Shown piece by piece: positions 1 to 9,043 of a DNA stretch of 32,145 nt. Source of the stretch: Peribacillus muralis (GTDB lineage: Bacteria > Bacillota > Bacilli > Bacillales > DSM-1321). Location of the stretch: positions 45,178-77,322 of the forward strand of contig NZ_LMBV01000002.1 in the NCBI RefSeq assembly GCF_001439925.1. Direction: 5' to 3'. Each line of letters starts with the position of its first letter. Position 1 is the stretch's first letter. The position numbers and the translations under genes are program-made. The notes under the pieces are model-generated. The model made no database searches. It had not been told where the DNA came from and was given only the letters and a program-made list of their open reading frames with translations.

Positions 1-142
1 ATATTACGGAGATCCCGGCCAAACTCGAGAGAAAAGCAAGAAATTAACAAGAAACGGCCCCAATTGCGCGTGAAAAACGCAATGTTTATGAGAAACGGCC
101 TTAAATTCGATGCAAAGCCCAATCTCGCGAGTAACTGTACCT

Positions 143-262
143 TAGACCGTTTCATTGCACTGCAGGTGTTCCCTTTCCAGAGCCGGTCGGGGAGCCCTCG
201 GCTTTCATTGCCTGCGGTGACTCACGTAGAAGCGCATTTCTTGCATGATTCGCGCCTAATTC
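143..262 (-). repeat. Decayed copy of a dispersed palindromic repeat
   Basis: This stretch aligns base for base, with many substitutions, to the better preserved copy at 20706-20853. Shared blocks include ACCGTTTC.TTGCACT.CAGG, then TCCAGAG.CGGTC, then CTCGGCTTTCA and GCCTGCGG. The palindromic core is eroded here. The reverse complement of its left end also matches the relic at 16976-17010. Strand is arbitrary. Confidence 0.55.
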
Positions 263-394
263 ACTCAGAGTGAAAACGAAGACAAAATCGCCGTTACCTC
301 CAGTTTTGCTGATTTGTACGATGAATATTCCTCTCTTCTATAGGCCTTGGCTTTCCCATATCGGATATTGATTGCTTCAGTTTTAATGTAAATC

Positions 395-432
395 AAAAAG
401 GCATCGGGATGTGGTCATTCCGATGCCTTTTT
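395..432. terminator. Bidirectional terminator after ywjG
   Basis: A perfect 13-bp stem pairs 395-407 (AAAAAGGCATCGG) with 420-432 (CCGATGCCTTTTT) around a 12-base loop. The A-tract on one side and T-tract on the other make it work in both directions. It lies just beyond the ywjG stop on the minus strand, and would also stop transcripts entering from the left. Confidence 0.85.
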
Positions 433-437
433 TGAGG

Positions 438-971
438 TTAATCTTCTTCATTTTGATATTCTTGTATAATTTCCTCAAGGGTGAATTTAATGCCATAATA
501 GGCAAAAAGAGCGGCAATGAGAGTGGGATAGCCGAAGCGGTTTCCGGTTTCATCTGGAATCAAGCCCCGGTTGATCCTTAAGTCGATATGTACGTCAGCC
601 AGCTCCATGAGAGAGTCCTCATTAGATGGTACGGAGGTTGAAATGGCGACAAAAGGTATATCCTTTTCCCTAAGTGCTTTTGCAAGCTTTAATGCTTCTT
701 TATCATTTGAATGCCTAGTGAAAATAAGGAATCGATCTTCTCTTGCTATAGTTTGGCCGTGTTCGTATCTTTTTGCTTTCGGAAAGGGCTCTGCGCCGTC
801 CATGGCCTCGGCTGTGATGCCCTGCATTTCACCAAAACCTTGTATGAAAATGGCGCCATCTCCAACCGCGGCCTGAGCCAGCAAGCGTCCGGCATCCTCC
901 ATTTCAAAGGCTTCTTTGTCCATCATTTTATTAAATAAACCGCTTAGTTGTGTCGAGAAAATTTTTAACAT
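438..971 (-). CDS. ywjG: DUF2529 family protein YwjG
   Basis: A 177-residue protein close to B. subtilis YwjG (172 aa) in sequence and in position beside spo0F. The biochemical role is not established; the family is known as DUF2529. Visible features are an N-terminal helical part (LKIFSTQLSGLFNKMMDKEA), a nucleotide- or sugar-binding-like stretch (GDGAIFIQGFGEMQG), and alternating hydrophobic strands reminiscent of a SIS-type fold. That last point is inference. I take ATG at 971 rather than GTG at 977, because the GGAG at 981-984 sits 9 bases before the ATG but only 3 before the GTG. The gene is divergent from spo0F and ends at the bidirectional hairpin 395-432. It is the only minus-strand gene I can support. 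Confidence 0.85.
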   Translation of the reverse strand: MLKIFSTQLSGLFNKMMDKEAFEMEDAGRLLAQAAVGDGAIFIQGFGEMQGITAEAMDGAEPFPKAKRYEHGQTIAREDRFLIFTRHSNDKEALKLAKALREKDIPFVAISTSVPSNEDSLMELADVHIDLRINRGLIPDETGNRFGYPTLIAALFAYYGIKFTLEEIIQEYQNEED

Positions 972-1294
972 GATCACGGACTCCTTTTTTAAAAATAGTC
1001 CCTTTATTATAAAGGACTTTTCGTTGCATGGACAGGCTTCAGGATATTTGATAACAATGGTTCATTTTACTAAATCGGTCAAAAAAACCAAAAAAATAAA
1101 AATTCCTTTTAGCCTTGGGGCAGGAATTTTGTTACAATTATCGAATATGAAACTCATAGAAATCAAGTTTGTGAAAATGTGAAATATGCATTGGACCGCA
1201 AGAAATTTGACGCAATCTATGAAACTCCCCAGATAAGGTTATATGGGTGATTAGAATGATACATTTATAAATCGGGAAGAGGAGAGGTGATAAA
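972..1294. other. Divergent intergenic region ywjG/spo0F
   Basis: This non-coding stretch carries the ywjG ribosome-binding site (minus strand, 981-984), the sigma-H-type promoter of spo0F at 1120-1148, and an approximately 150-base spo0F leader. No coding frame with convincing composition was found. I could not find a clear Spo0A box. Confidence 0.6.
1120..1148 (+). promoter_or_regulatory. Sigma-H-type promoter of spo0F
   Basis: GCAGGAAT (1120-1127), a 12-base spacer and ATCGAATAT (1140-1148) match the sigma-H consensus RnAGGwWW-N11-12-RnnGAATww at every specified base. B. subtilis spo0F is known to have a sigma-H promoter, so location and function agree. Confidence 0.75.
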
Positions 1295-1666
1295 ATGTCA
1301 GGGAAGATATTGATAGTTGATGATCAATTCGGGATCCGAATTTTATTGAACGAGGTTTTACATAAAGAAGGGTATGATACATTTCAAGCCGCAAATGGAA
1401 TTCAAGCCCTGGAGGTCCTGAATAATCATTCACCGGATCTTGTATTGCTTGATATGAAGATTCCTGGAATGGATGGCATTGAGATATTGAAACGGATGAA
1501 AATGGTCGATCCCGATATCCGGGTCATAATCATGACCGCTTATGGCGAACTTGATATGATTCAGGAAGCAAAAGATTTAGGGGCAATGACCCACTTTGCA
1601 AAACCCTTCGATATCGATGATATTAGAAAAGCGGTCCGTGAATACTTACCGATTCAGTCAAGCTAA
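1295..1666 (+). CDS. spo0F: Sporulation phosphorelay response regulator Spo0F
   Basis: A single-domain receiver protein of 123 residues with no output domain, the usual length for Spo0F (124 in B. subtilis). It takes phosphate from the Kin sensor kinases and passes it to Spo0B, and so on to Spo0A, in the cytosol. The acidic pocket is D9-D10, the phospho-acceptor is D53 (in [11 protein letters not shown]), the conserved Thr is T81 (MTAYGE), and the conserved Lys is K103 in FAKPF. The start follows GAGGAGAGGTGATAAA. It sits in its own unit: a sigma-H-type promoter upstream and a terminator at 1703-1739 before fbaA. All receiver residues are intact, so it should be functional. Confidence 0.97.
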   Translation: MSGKILIVDDQFGIRILLNEVLHKEGYDTFQAANGIQALEVLNNHSPDLVLLDMKIPGMDGIEILKRMKMVDPDIRVIIMTAYGELDMIQEAKDLGAMTHFAKPFDIDDIRKAVREYLPIQSS

Positions 1667-1702
1667 CGGTCTTGAATGTTAACACTATTGGCCATATATT
1701 GC

Positions 1703-1739
1703 CGCGGCTATCTTTTTTTCAGATGTGCCGCGTTTTTTT
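1703..1739 (+). terminator. Terminator after spo0F
   Basis: CGCGGC (1703-1708) pairs with GCCGCG (1727-1732), followed directly by seven T residues. The loop itself contains a T-run. Confidence 0.75.
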
Positions 1740-1772
1740 GGAAGAAATTTTTGGCTTGAAATAGTGTATTTG

Positions 1773-1801
1773 TTGCTGTTTTTTTGATGTATTGATATGC
1801 T
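1773..1801 (+). promoter_or_regulatory. Possible sigma-A promoter of fbaA
   Basis: TTGCTG (1773-1778), 17-base spacer, TATGCT (1796-1801). The -35 match is weak. It is the best-placed candidate between the spo0F terminator and fbaA, and would give a leader of about 100 bases. Confidence 0.4.
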
Positions 1802-1910
1802 ACAAGAGGAGAGATATTCTGATCGATAAGCGTATGCTACATTGGTTTTAGGGAATATCTAGAAAGAAATAGCTTTAAAATAATTACACCCACTAGTAGG
1901 AGGAAATCAA

Positions 1911-2768
1911 ATGCCTTTAGTTTCTATGAAAGATATGCTGAACAAAGCTCTTGATGAAAAGTATGCAGTAGGACAATTCAACATCAATAATCTAGAGTGG
2001 ACTCAAGCTATTCTAGCTGCTGCGGAACAAGAAAATTCCCCGGTCATCCTTGGTGTTTCTGAAGGGGCTGCCCGTCATATGGGTGGTTTCAAAACGACTG
2101 TCATGATGGTTCAGGGATTGTTGGAAGACATGAAAATTACTGTTCCTGTGGCCATTCATCTTGACCATGGTTCAAGTTTTGATAAATGTAAAGAAGCGAT
2201 CGAGGCTGGATTCACTTCAGTTATGATTGATGCCTCTCATCATCCAATCGAAGAAAATATCGAAACGACGAAAAAGGTTGTTGAATTTGCCCATGCCCGT
2301 AATGTATCCGTTGAAGCGGAAGTGGGTACTGTTGGTGGACAAGAAGATGATGTAATTGCTGATGGCGTCGTATATGCAGACCCTCAGGAATGTGAGCAAT
2401 TAGTTAAAGAAACGAATGTTGATTGCTTCGCACCAGCATTGGGATCAGTTCATGGACCATATAAAGGTGAACCGGATCTTGGTTATAAAGAAATGGAAGA
2501 AGTACGTGATTTAACGAACAAGCCACTGGTTCTTCATGGTGGGACAGGCATCCCGACGAAAGATATCCAAAAAGCGATTTCGCTTGGAACATCAAAAATC
2601 AACGTGAATACTGAAAATCAAATTGTATTCACGAAAGCGGTCCGTGAAATTTTGAATACGGATTCCGAAGTATACGATCCACGTAAATTCTTGGTTCCTG
2701 GCCGCGAAGCGATTAAAGAAACGGTCATCGGGAAAATCCGTGAATTTGGTTCAAACGGTAAAGCATAA
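1911..2768 (+). CDS. fbaA: Class II fructose-1,6-bisphosphate aldolase
   Basis: 285 residues, exactly the B. subtilis FbaA length. It splits fructose-1,6-bisphosphate into dihydroxyacetone phosphate and glyceraldehyde-3-phosphate, and the reverse, using Zn2+. The catalytic Asp and first zinc ligand are D85-H86 in AIHLDHGSS. Further signature blocks are [32 protein letters not shown] and LVLHGGTG, which carry the remaining metal- and phosphate-binding residues. A strong ribosome-binding site (AGGAGGA, 1898-1904) precedes ATG. It is flanked by terminators on both sides, so it is probably transcribed alone, as expected for a highly expressed glycolytic gene. Confidence 0.97.
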   Translation: MPLVSMKDMLNKALDEKYAVGQFNINNLEWTQAILAAAEQENSPVILGVSEGAARHMGGFKTTVMMVQGLLEDMKITVPVAIHLDHGSSFDKCKEAIEAGFTSVMIDASHHPIEENIETTKKVVEFAHARNVSVEAEVGTVGGQEDDVIADGVVYADPQECEQLVKETNVDCFAPALGSVHGPYKGEPDLGYKEMEEVRDLTNKPLVLHGGTGIPTKDIQKAISLGTSKINVNTENQIVFTKAVREILNTDSEVYDPRKFLVPGREAIKETVIGKIREFGSNGKA

Positions 2769-2825
2769 TATTCTATCAGCAGTGGGGCTCCACCCCTTAA
2801 AAGCAGGCTGATGAAAGCAAAAACT

Positions 2826-2860
2826 CCATTGGTGGGAATTTCCCTCCAATGGTTTCTTTT
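2826..2860 (+). terminator. Terminator after fbaA
   Basis: CCATTGGTGGGA (2826-2837) pairs with TCCCTCCAATGG (2841-2852) with one mismatch. A T-rich tail (TTTCTTTT) follows. Confidence 0.7.
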
Positions 2861-2955
2861 AGATTAAGGGTAAATGTGGATTCTATTTTTTGAACAATTA
2901 GAATTCAAGGGGTAATAGAGAAAGAAAAAAACGATTACATATGGAGGCCATTGTT

Positions 2956-3606
2956 ATGAAATTCTTTATAGATACAGCAAATATGGAAGAAATCAAACAA
3001 GCACATGAACTTGGCGTTTTAGCAGGAGTTACGACTAACCCATCCCTCGTTGCAAGAGAAAAGGGCGTTTCCTTCCATGATCGTTTAAAAGAAATCACTA
3101 GCCTAGTCAAGGAATCCGTTTCTGCAGAAGTCATTGCGCTTGATTTTGAAGGAATGATGGCAGAAGCGAAGGAACTCGTTGCGATTGCTCCTAACATCAC
3201 GATTAAGGTGCCAATGACCCCAGATGGTTTGAAGGCTGTAGCTGCTCTGACAAAACAAGGTGTCAAAACTAATGTGACCCTTATTTTCAGTGCCAACCAA
3301 GCATTATTGGCTGCCCGGGCAGGAGCAACTTATGTATCGCCATTTTTAGGGCGTTTGGATGATATCGGTCAAAATGGCTTGCATTTGATTTCGGATATTG
3401 CTGACATATTTGCGATTCATGATATAAAGGCGGAGATCATTGCAGCTTCCATCCGCCATCCGATGCATATTACGGATGCTGCCCTTAAAGGGGCACATAT
3501 CGCAACGATTCCTTATAAGGTATTGATGCAATTATTCCACCATCCATTGACTGACAAAGGAATTGAAGCTTTCTTGAAGGATTGGAATTCTCGTACGGAA
3601 GCATAA
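2956..3606 (+). CDS. tal: Transaldolase (short, subfamily 3B type)
   Basis: 216 residues, matching the compact transaldolases such as B. subtilis YwjH (212 aa). It moves a three-carbon ketol unit between sugar phosphates in the non-oxidative pentose phosphate pathway. Visible motifs are [16 protein letters not shown], the Schiff-base lysine K84 in [36 protein letters not shown] and [10 protein letters not shown] start at ATG 2956, since GGAGG at 2943-2947 lies 8 bases upstream; the in-frame ATG at 2941 overlaps that site. It follows the fbaA terminator and has no clear terminator of its own before murAB. Its location between aldolase and murAB is conserved in Bacillus. Confidence 0.95.
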   Translation: MKFFIDTANMEEIKQAHELGVLAGVTTNPSLVAREKGVSFHDRLKEITSLVKESVSAEVIALDFEGMMAEAKELVAIAPNITIKVPMTPDGLKAVAALTKQGVKTNVTLIFSANQALLAARAGATYVSPFLGRLDDIGQNGLHLISDIADIFAIHDIKAEIIAASIRHPMHITDAALKGAHIATIPYKVLMQLFHHPLTDKGIEAFLKDWNSRTEA

Positions 3607-3815
3607 AGCCTTGCCGCTAAGTCGCTATAGATTGCACTGGTAAAATAAAATTAACATAAATTAGAAATTTTTTTCTTTTTTTTACATGAAATTTCTACTT
3701 TTGTGTAAACTAAGAAACTAGATAGTAAATGTTGTCGGATTATGCAATTTCCTTGTGGAAAAATATTACTTTTTTAATGTAGCTTCTAAGTGCTTAGCGT
3801 GGAAGGGAGTATATT
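3607..3815. other. tal-murAB intergenic region
   Basis: AT-rich leader with an imperfect inverted repeat, TTTACATGAAA against TTTTGTGTAAA (about 3681-3709). There is no strong promoter match; TTTACA at 3681 pairs only poorly with a downstream -10. No coding signal. Confidence 0.4.
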
Positions 3816-5099
3816 ATGGAAAAACTTAAAATTGCTGGTGGTTATCCTTTAAAGGGGAGCATTCGAGTCAGCGGAGCGAAAAATAGTGCGGTCGCCCTTA
3901 TACCTGCAACGATATTAGCGGACTCTCCTGTAACGATCGAAGGCTTGCCTGATATTTCGGATGTACAGATGCTAAAGGAGTTAATGGAGGAAATTGGCGG
4001 TGAGGTTTCCTTTGATGATGGGGAAATGACAGTCGATCCCAGCAGGATGATTTCGATGCCACTTCCCAACGGAAGAGTGAAGAAGTTACGCGCCTCCTAT
4101 TATTTAATGGGGGCCATGCTTGGTAAATTCAAAAAGGCAGTGATTGGATTGCCTGGGGGCTGCCATTTAGGTCCTCGCCCTATCGATCAGCATATTAAAG
4201 GGTTTGAAGCACTTGGTGCACAAGTGACCAATGAACAGGGAGCCATTTACCTTAGGGCCGACGAGTTGCGGGGAGCACGCATATATTTGGATGTCGTTAG
4301 CGTCGGCGCAACGATCAATATCATGCTTGCGGCCGTGTTGGCTAAAGGCCGTACCGTAATTGAGAACGCTGCCAAAGAACCTGAAATCATTGATGTGGCC
4401 ACATTGTTGACCAATATGGGCGCGAAAATCAAAGGTGCGGGAACGGATATCATCCGTATTGACGGTGTCGATAGCTTGCATGGATGCAGGCATACCATTA
4501 TACCAGACCGAATTGAAGCGGGGACGTTCATGATCTTGGCAGCTGCTGTCGGTGAAGGGATCTTGATCGATAATGTCATTCCCCAACATCTGGAGTCGTT
4601 GACTTCAAAGATGAGGGAAATGGGCATAAACATTGAAGCTGGCGATGATCAGATATTCGTCTCACCAGGAGAAAAATATAAATCCGTGGATATCAAGACG
4701 CTCGTATATCCTGGGTTTCCAACAGACCTTCAGCAGCCCTTCACGTCGCTCTTGACAAAAGCAAGCGGCTCCAGCATGGTGACCGATACGATATACGGGG
4801 CACGCTTCAAGCATATTGATGAATTGCGGCGCATGAATGCCAAGATCAAGGTCGAGGGCAGGGCGGGCATCATCGATGGTCCTGTCCAACTTCATGGTGC
4901 AAAAGTGAAGGCGAGCGATCTACGTGCCGGAGCAGCCCTGGTGATTGCCGGATTGATGGCCGAAGGAATCACTGAGGTGACGGGCCTTGAACATATCGAT
5001 CGTGGATATAGCCATTTAGTGGAGAAGCTTTCAGGACTAGGGGCAACGATTTGGCGGGAAGAAATGACGCAAGAAGAGGTGGAGCAGCTTAAAAGCTGA
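3816..5099 (+). CDS. murAB: UDP-N-acetylglucosamine 1-carboxyvinyltransferase (MurAB/MurZ)
   Basis: 427 residues. It carries out the first committed step of peptidoglycan synthesis, adding enolpyruvate from PEP to UDP-GlcNAc. The EPSP-synthase-type double domain is complete. The substrate-binding K22-N23 ([12 protein letters not shown]) and the catalytic C116 ([14 protein letters not shown]) are present, so it has the usual fosfomycin-reactive cysteine. [12 protein letters not shown] and [13 protein letters not shown] are further family blocks. The position beside tal and glpX is that of B. subtilis murAB (murZ), the second MurA paralogue, rather than murAA. The ribosome-binding site is GGAAGGGAG. 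It is followed by glpX, with a promoter-like region between. Confidence 0.96.
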   Translation: MEKLKIAGGYPLKGSIRVSGAKNSAVALIPATILADSPVTIEGLPDISDVQMLKELMEEIGGEVSFDDGEMTVDPSRMISMPLPNGRVKKLRASYYLMGAMLGKFKKAVIGLPGGCHLGPRPIDQHIKGFEALGAQVTNEQGAIYLRADELRGARIYLDVVSVGATINIMLAAVLAKGRTVIENAAKEPEIIDVATLLTNMGAKIKGAGTDIIRIDGVDSLHGCRHTIIPDRIEAGTFMILAAAVGEGILIDNVIPQHLESLTSKMREMGINIEAGDDQIFVSPGEKYKSVDIKTLVYPGFPTDLQQPFTSLLTKASGSSMVTDTIYGARFKHIDELRRMNAKIKVEGRAGIIDGPVQLHGAKVKASDLRAGAALVIAGLMAEGITEVTGLEHIDRGYSHLVEKLSGLGATIWREEMTQEEVEQLKS

Positions 5100-5108
5100 T
5101 CCCTTTTC

Positions 5109-5153
5109 TTGTTACCTCAATATGTTACTATATATGATATAATGTGTTATACT
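5109..5153 (+). promoter_or_regulatory. Probable sigma-A promoter(s) before glpX
   Basis: Two overlapping extended -10 elements are visible: TGATATAAT (5135-5143) and TGTTATACT (5145-5153). The second has TTACTA (5125-5130) 17 bases upstream. Either would start transcription about 40-50 bases before glpX. Confidence 0.5.
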
Positions 5154-5198
5154 AATTTATAAATAAAACATGTTAGTGTACTTGAGGGGGAACGGGAA

Positions 5199-6161
5199 AT
5201 GGAAAGAAGTTTGTCGATGGAGCTTGTTCGTGTAACGGAAGCGGCGGCCTTGAATTCTGCGCGTTGGATGGGAAGAGGAAAGAAAGACGAAGCCGATGAT
5301 GCAGCAACAACCGCCATGCGCGACGTGTTCAATACAATTCCCATGCAAGGGACGGTTGTAATCGGTGAAGGTGAAATGGATGAAGCGCCGATGCTCTATA
5401 TTGGTGAAAAACTTGGTACCGGTTTCGGACCGCTAGTGGATGTTGCGGTCGATCCTTTAGAAGGCACGAACATCGTTGCGTCAGGTGGCTGGAATGCTTT
5501 AGCCGTATTGGCGATAGCAGACAAGGGAAACCTGCTACATGCCCCTGATATGTATATGGATAAGATAGCAGTTGGTCCTGAGGCTGTTGGCCTGATTGAT
5601 ATCAATGCTTCTGTCTTGGACAACCTTAAAGCGGTGGCGAAGGCAAAGAATAAAGATATTCAAGATGTAGTGGCAACAGTATTGAACCGCGATCGTCATT
5701 CGAAGATCATTCACGAACTTCGTGAGGCTGGGGCACGGATCAAATTGATCAACGATGGAGATGTAGCGGGTGCCATCAATACGGCCTTCGATTCTACTGG
5801 TGTTGACATCTTATTCGGATCAGGCGGGGCTCCCGAGGGTGTCATTGCAGCCGTTGCTTTGAAATGCCTGGGCGGGGAAATCCAAGGCAAGCTTATTCCA
5901 CAAAATGATGAAGAAGTGGAGCGCTGTGGAAAAATGGGCCTTAATGTAGGAAGGGTCCTTAGAATGGAAGACCTCGTTCGCGGAGATGACGCCATTTTTG
6001 CTGCAACAGGTGTGACGGATGGCGAACTTTTACGTGGTGTTCAATTCAAAGGGCATTATGGCGAGACGCAATCCGTAGTCATGCGCGCTAAATCCGGAAC
6101 CGTTCGTTTCATTGATGGACGTCATAGTCTGAAAATCAAACCGAATGGTTTGATTGACTGA
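5199..6161 (+). CDS. glpX: Class II fructose-1,6-bisphosphatase GlpX
   Basis: 320 residues, nearly identical in length and sequence to B. subtilis GlpX/YwjI (321 aa). It hydrolyses fructose-1,6-bisphosphate to fructose-6-phosphate for gluconeogenesis, using divalent metal. The N-terminal block [20 protein letters not shown], the metal-binding acid cluster [11 protein letters not shown] and VDPLEGTN, and the substrate-binding SGGAPEGV and [13 protein letters not shown] are all present. The start follows GAGGGGGAACGGGAA. Sitting downstream of aldolase and transaldolase, it adds the gluconeogenic direction to this carbon-metabolism cluster. Two hairpins at 6165-6218 close the unit. Confidence 0.96.
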   Translation: MERSLSMELVRVTEAAALNSARWMGRGKKDEADDAATTAMRDVFNTIPMQGTVVIGEGEMDEAPMLYIGEKLGTGFGPLVDVAVDPLEGTNIVASGGWNALAVLAIADKGNLLHAPDMYMDKIAVGPEAVGLIDINASVLDNLKAVAKAKNKDIQDVVATVLNRDRHSKIIHELREAGARIKLINDGDVAGAINTAFDSTGVDILFGSGGAPEGVIAAVALKCLGGEIQGKLIPQNDEEVERCGKMGLNVGRVLRMEDLVRGDDAIFAATGVTDGELLRGVQFKGHYGETQSVVMRAKSGTVRFIDGRHSLKIKPNGLID

Positions 6162-6164
6162 GAA

Positions 6165-6222
6165 GGTTTTTCCGGAAAAACCAACGAGGGAAAGCGAGCG
6201 ATTATAGCGCTCGCTTTCTCTT
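6165..6222 (+). terminator. Terminator region after glpX (two hairpins)
   Basis: The first hairpin is GGTTTTTCCGGAAAAACC (6165-6182). The second pairs GAAAGCGAGCG (6190-6200) with CGCTCGCTTTC (6208-6218), an 11-bp perfect stem followed by TCTTT. The T-run is short, so termination may be partial. Confidence 0.65.
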
Positions 6223-6490
6223 TAAAAAAATTTAAGTTGAATAATTAAAATAAAAAAAGTAAAATAAAGCTTGGTCTACTATCAATTGTTTACTATATAT
6301 AAAATCTGCCCTTTCACTCCAAACTTCAAGAAGCCTTCAAATTATTTTCTTCTTTGCATGTAAAAATGTATCATCCTTTCTAAGAAAACTCTGGTCGGGT
6401 ACATGGATTGTGGTTTTTCTTCCATCTAACAAACCATTTCTTTTTTTTGTATGGGTGAAAACGTTTAATTAATAAAAGTGTGGTGTCATA
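6223..6490 (+). other. rho leader region
   Basis: An AT-rich 268-base leader. A possible promoter is TTGGTC (6271-6276), 17-base spacer, TATATA (6294-6299). If used, it gives a leader of about 185 bases rich in C and T, such as CATCCTTTCT and TTCTTCCATCTAAC. B. subtilis rho is known to be autoregulated through its leader; whether that happens here is inference. TGAAAACGTTTAAT (6456-6469) resembles a degraded cre. Confidence 0.35.
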
Positions 6491-7780
6491 ATGAATTTAA
6501 CTATTTCTAATTTAGAAAACATGAAACTAAAGGATCTCTATGAGCACGCTCGTGAATATAAAGTTTCCTATTACAGCAAACTTTCAAAAAAGGAACTTAT
6601 TTTCGCTATTTTGAAAGCGCAAGCCGAACAGGATGGCCTTCTGTTCATGGAGGGCGTTCTGGAGATCATCCCTTCCGAGGGGTTCGGTTTCTTGCGGCCA
6701 ATCAATTATTCTCCAAGCTCGGAGGATATTTATATTTCCGCTTCCCAAATCCGGAGATTCGATTTGCGCAATGGAGATAAGGTTTCCGGTAAGGTAAGGC
6801 CGCCTAAGGAAAATGAGCGCTATTATGGCTTGCTGCATGTCGAGGCTGTCAATGGCGATAACCCAGAGTCAGCGAAAGAACGTGTGCATTTCCCAGGCTT
6901 GACACCGTTGTATCCAAACAGGCAAATCAAGCTTGAGACTACGCCGAAGAACTTATCGACTAGAATCATGGATGTTCTCGCACCGGTCGGTTTTGGTCAG
7001 CGTGGATTGATCGTTGCACCGCCAAAAGCCGGTAAAACGATGCTCATCAAAGAAATTGCCAACGCGATAACCACGAATCATCCTGAATCGGAGTTGATTG
7101 TCCTTCTGATCGATGAACGCCCGGAGGAAGTGACGGACATTGAACGTTCCGTTGCTGGTGACGTGGTAAGTTCAACGTTTGATGAAGTGCCGGAAAACCA
7201 TATCAAGGTTGCGGAGCTAGTATTGGAACGAGCGATGCGCCTCGTCGAGCATAAACGGGATGTCATTATCCTAATGGACAGCATCACCCGTCTGGCCCGG
7301 GCTTACAACCTTGTCATCCCGCCGAGCGGACGGACGTTATCAGGTGGTATCGACCCTGCTGCATTCCATCGCCCAAAACGCTTTTTCGGTGCGGCGAGGA
7401 ATATCGAGGAAGGCGGCAGCTTGACGATCCTTGCTACGGCATTGGTGGATACAGGTTCAAGAATGGACGATGTCATTTATGAAGAATTCAAAGGCACAGG
7501 TAATATGGAGCTACATTTAGATCGCGCCCTTGCCGAAAGACGTATCTTCCCGGCAATCGATATCCGTCGGTCAGGCACGCGTAAAGAAGAGTTGTTGATT
7601 CCGAAAGACCGCCTTGATAAACTGTGGGCAATCAGGAAAACGATGTCAGATTCTCCTGATTTCTCAGAGAAATTCCTTCGCCGTCTAAAGCAGACAAAAG
7701 GCAATGAAGAATTTTTCAGCAAGTTGGATGATGAAATGTCCGAAATGAAAAAGGGACCAGCGAGCGTTAAACGTTCGTAA
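6491..7780 (+). CDS. rho: Transcription termination factor Rho
   Basis: 429 residues, the compact Bacillus form (427 in B. subtilis). Rho is a hexameric RNA-dependent ATPase that ends untranslated transcripts. In order: an N-terminal helical domain ([18 protein letters not shown]), an OB-fold RNA-binding domain with the RNP-like GFGFLRP at 64-70, and a RecA-type ATPase with Walker A APPKAGKT at 176-183. It also has [13 protein letters not shown], the Walker B strand [16 protein letters not shown] and the arginine-finger region [11 protein letters not shown]. The ribosome-binding site (GTGTGGTG) is weak, which may limit or regulate expression. It is followed by rpmE, which has its own promoter. 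Confidence 0.97.
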   Translation: MNLTISNLENMKLKDLYEHAREYKVSYYSKLSKKELIFAILKAQAEQDGLLFMEGVLEIIPSEGFGFLRPINYSPSSEDIYISASQIRRFDLRNGDKVSGKVRPPKENERYYGLLHVEAVNGDNPESAKERVHFPGLTPLYPNRQIKLETTPKNLSTRIMDVLAPVGFGQRGLIVAPPKAGKTMLIKEIANAITTNHPESELIVLLIDERPEEVTDIERSVAGDVVSSTFDEVPENHIKVAELVLERAMRLVEHKRDVIILMDSITRLARAYNLVIPPSGRTLSGGIDPAAFHRPKRFFGAARNIEEGGSLTILATALVDTGSRMDDVIYEEFKGTGNMELHLDRALAERRIFPAIDIRRSGTRKEELLIPKDRLDKLWAIRKTMSDSPDFSEKFLRRLKQTKGNEEFFSKLDDEMSEMKKGPASVKRS

Positions 7781-7801
7781 AACAGAGAAAGAAACAAAAT
7801 G

Positions 7802-7830
7802 TTGCACAACTACTCTTAAGTTGCTATAAT
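7802..7830 (+). promoter_or_regulatory. Sigma-A promoter of rpmE
   Basis: TTGCAC (7802-7807), 17-base spacer and a perfect TATAAT (7825-7830). The approximately 95-base leader contains a short hairpin, GTGAG and CTCAC near 7857-7880. Firmicute L31 genes can carry autoregulatory leaders, but I cannot confirm that motif here. Confidence 0.75.
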
Positions 7831-7931
7831 GAGTTCATGTGTTTTTACAATAAATGTGAGGGTGTTTTTTCACTCACCTTGAAGTATATAACTCTGTTTC
7901 GAATGATTCAGGGCAGAAGGAGCTGAAAAGA

Positions 7932-8132
7932 ATGAAAACTGGAATTCATCCAAATTATAAGCTTTCAAAAGTATCTTGCTCATGCGGAAACACTTTTGAA
8001 ACTGGTTCAGTTAAAGAAGAGATCAAAGTTGAGACTTGTTCAGAGTGCCACCCATTCTATACTGGTCGTCAAAAATTCGCTGAAGCTGGCGGACGTGTTG
8101 ATCGTTTCAACAAAAAATACGGTATTAAATAA
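7932..8132 (+). CDS. rpmE: 50S ribosomal protein L31, zinc-binding form
   Basis: 66 residues, the normal length of bacterial L31 type A. It keeps the zinc ribbon cysteines C16 and C18 (SCSCGN) and C36 and C39 (CSECHP), so it is the C+ form that holds Zn. In B. subtilis this form is swapped for a Zur-controlled C-minus paralogue under zinc shortage; no such paralogue is in this window. The ribosome-binding site is AAGGAG. It has its own strong promoter and a very strong terminator, so it is a single-gene unit between rho and tdk. Confidence 0.97.
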   Translation: MKTGIHPNYKLSKVSCSCGNTFETGSVKEEIKVETCSECHPFYTGRQKFAEAGGRVDRFNKKYGIK

Positions 8133-8144
8133 GCCGGACTTTTT

Positions 8145-8182
8145 AAAAAACAGGCAAGTATTTTTCTTGCCTGTTTTTTCTT
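8145..8182 (+). terminator. Terminator after rpmE
   Basis: A perfect 14-bp stem pairs 8145-8158 (AAAAAACAGGCAAG) with 8166-8179 (CTTGCCTGTTTTTT) around a 7-base loop, ending in a T-run. Confidence 0.9.
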
Positions 8183-8270
8183 TTCTGTAAACAAGTAACA
8201 ATTTATATAAAGCCGGGTCCACTTCAATTATGGCCAATGGATCGACAGGTGGAAGGGAGTAGCTGTTTCC

Positions 8271-8876
8271 ATGTATGTAATGAAACAAACAGGCTGGATC
8301 GAGCTTATTTGCGGAAGCATGTTTTCAGGAAAATCTGAGGAATTGATTAAACGAGTCAGCCGTGCTCAATTTGCGAAAGAGCAAATCGCTGTATTTAAAC
8401 CAGCTATAGATAATCGCTATGCGGAAGAGGCTGTTGTATCACATAATGGATCTTCTGTGATGGCAAAACCGATTGCCCATTCAACGGATATCTTTAAGTT
8501 CTTGGATAAGCCGCTGGATATCATTGCAATAGATGAAGTGCAATTTTTTGATCATGAAATTATCGGGGTTGCCCAGCATCTTGCGGACAGCGGTTATCGA
8601 GTGATTATGGCTGGACTCGATCAGGATTTCAGAGGTGAACCATTCGGTCCTATGCCTGTTCTATTATCGGTAGCTGAATCAGTGACTAAGCTACAGGCTG
8701 TGTGTGAAGTGTGCGGATCACCTGCAAGCAGGACACAGCGTTTGATTGATGGCAAACCTGCCTCCTATGACGAGCCGATCATCCTTGTGGGTGCATCTGA
8801 ATCATACGAGCCACGTTGCCGTCATCATCATGAAGTTCCAGGTAAGCAGATGGCTGGGATTAAAGAACATATTTGA
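8271..8876 (+). CDS. tdk: Thymidine kinase
   Basis: 201 residues (195 in B. subtilis). It phosphorylates thymidine with ATP in the pyrimidine salvage pathway. It has the type II kinase layout: P-loop GSMFSGKS at 15-22, the catalytic base E89 in IDEVQFFD, and a lasso/zinc domain with C145 and C148 (CEVCGS), C183 and H186 (CRHHH). ATG 8271 reproduces the MYxMKQxGW start of the B. subtilis protein. The best ribosome-binding site (GGTGGAAGGGAG) lies about 12 bases upstream, a little far. The next possible gene begins 13 bases after the stop. Confidence 0.96.
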   Translation: MYVMKQTGWIELICGSMFSGKSEELIKRVSRAQFAKEQIAVFKPAIDNRYAEEAVVSHNGSSVMAKPIAHSTDIFKFLDKPLDIIAIDEVQFFDHEIIGVAQHLADSGYRVIMAGLDQDFRGEPFGPMPVLLSVAESVTKLQAVCEVCGSPASRTQRLIDGKPASYDEPIILVGASESYEPRCRHHHEVPGKQMAGIKEHI

Positions 8877-8889
8877 AACGAAGGTGCCT

Positions 8890-9027
8890 GTGATCCCAGA
8901 GATTATAGGGCCTTTTTTTATTGGGATGCTTAAAGTGGGCCTGACCAATACATGGAAGGGAATAAAAGATTATTTACTGCCCCATTTTGGGAAGGATAAC
9001 GAGGAAATGTTCTTGTTGTTCAATTAA
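8890..9027 (+). CDS. Possible small protein, 45 residues, unknown function
   Basis: This is an open frame between tdk and the lipoprotein gene, starting at GTG (8890) five bases after GAAGG; an ATG occurs at codon 13. The product has a hydrophobic N-terminal third (IPEIIGPFFIGMLKVG), then a more polar part (TNTWKGIKDYLLPHFGKDNE), and ends FLLFN. The reading looks protein-like, with mixed hydrophobic and charged residues and no low complexity, and the gaps on both sides are operon-like (13 and 16 bases). I do not recognise a family. It could be a small membrane-associated protein, or chance. Confidence 0.4.
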   Translation: MIPEIIGPFFIGMLKVGLTNTWKGIKDYLLPHFGKDNEEMFLLFN

Positions 9028-9043
9028 AATGGAGGGTGAAAAT

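Larger units (their letters stand above)
1..437. other. Left-edge intergenic region without a gene
   Basis: I see no convincing coding frame here. The stretch holds the 10-base direct repeat AGAAACGGCC at 50-59 and 91-100. It also holds a small hairpin (ATTGCG at 63-68 with CGCAAT at 78-83), a decayed dispersed repeat at about 143-262 and a terminator at 395-432. In B. subtilis pyrG lies next to ywjG on this side. No pyrG end is visible, so it must lie left of the window or elsewhere. Confidence 0.6.

Noticed and set aside
64..273. Open frame of 69 codons at the left edge
   Set aside because: It runs through the decayed repeat and a hairpin, has no ribosome-binding site, and its product has no protein-like pattern.
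916..1182. Open frame of 88 codons between ywjG and spo0F
   Set aside because: It starts inside ywjG on the opposite strand and crosses the sigma-H promoter; composition is AT-driven.
6456..6469. cre-like sequence TGAAAACGTTTAAT just before rho
   Set aside because: The last two conserved bases (CA) are missing and rho is not a known CcpA target.
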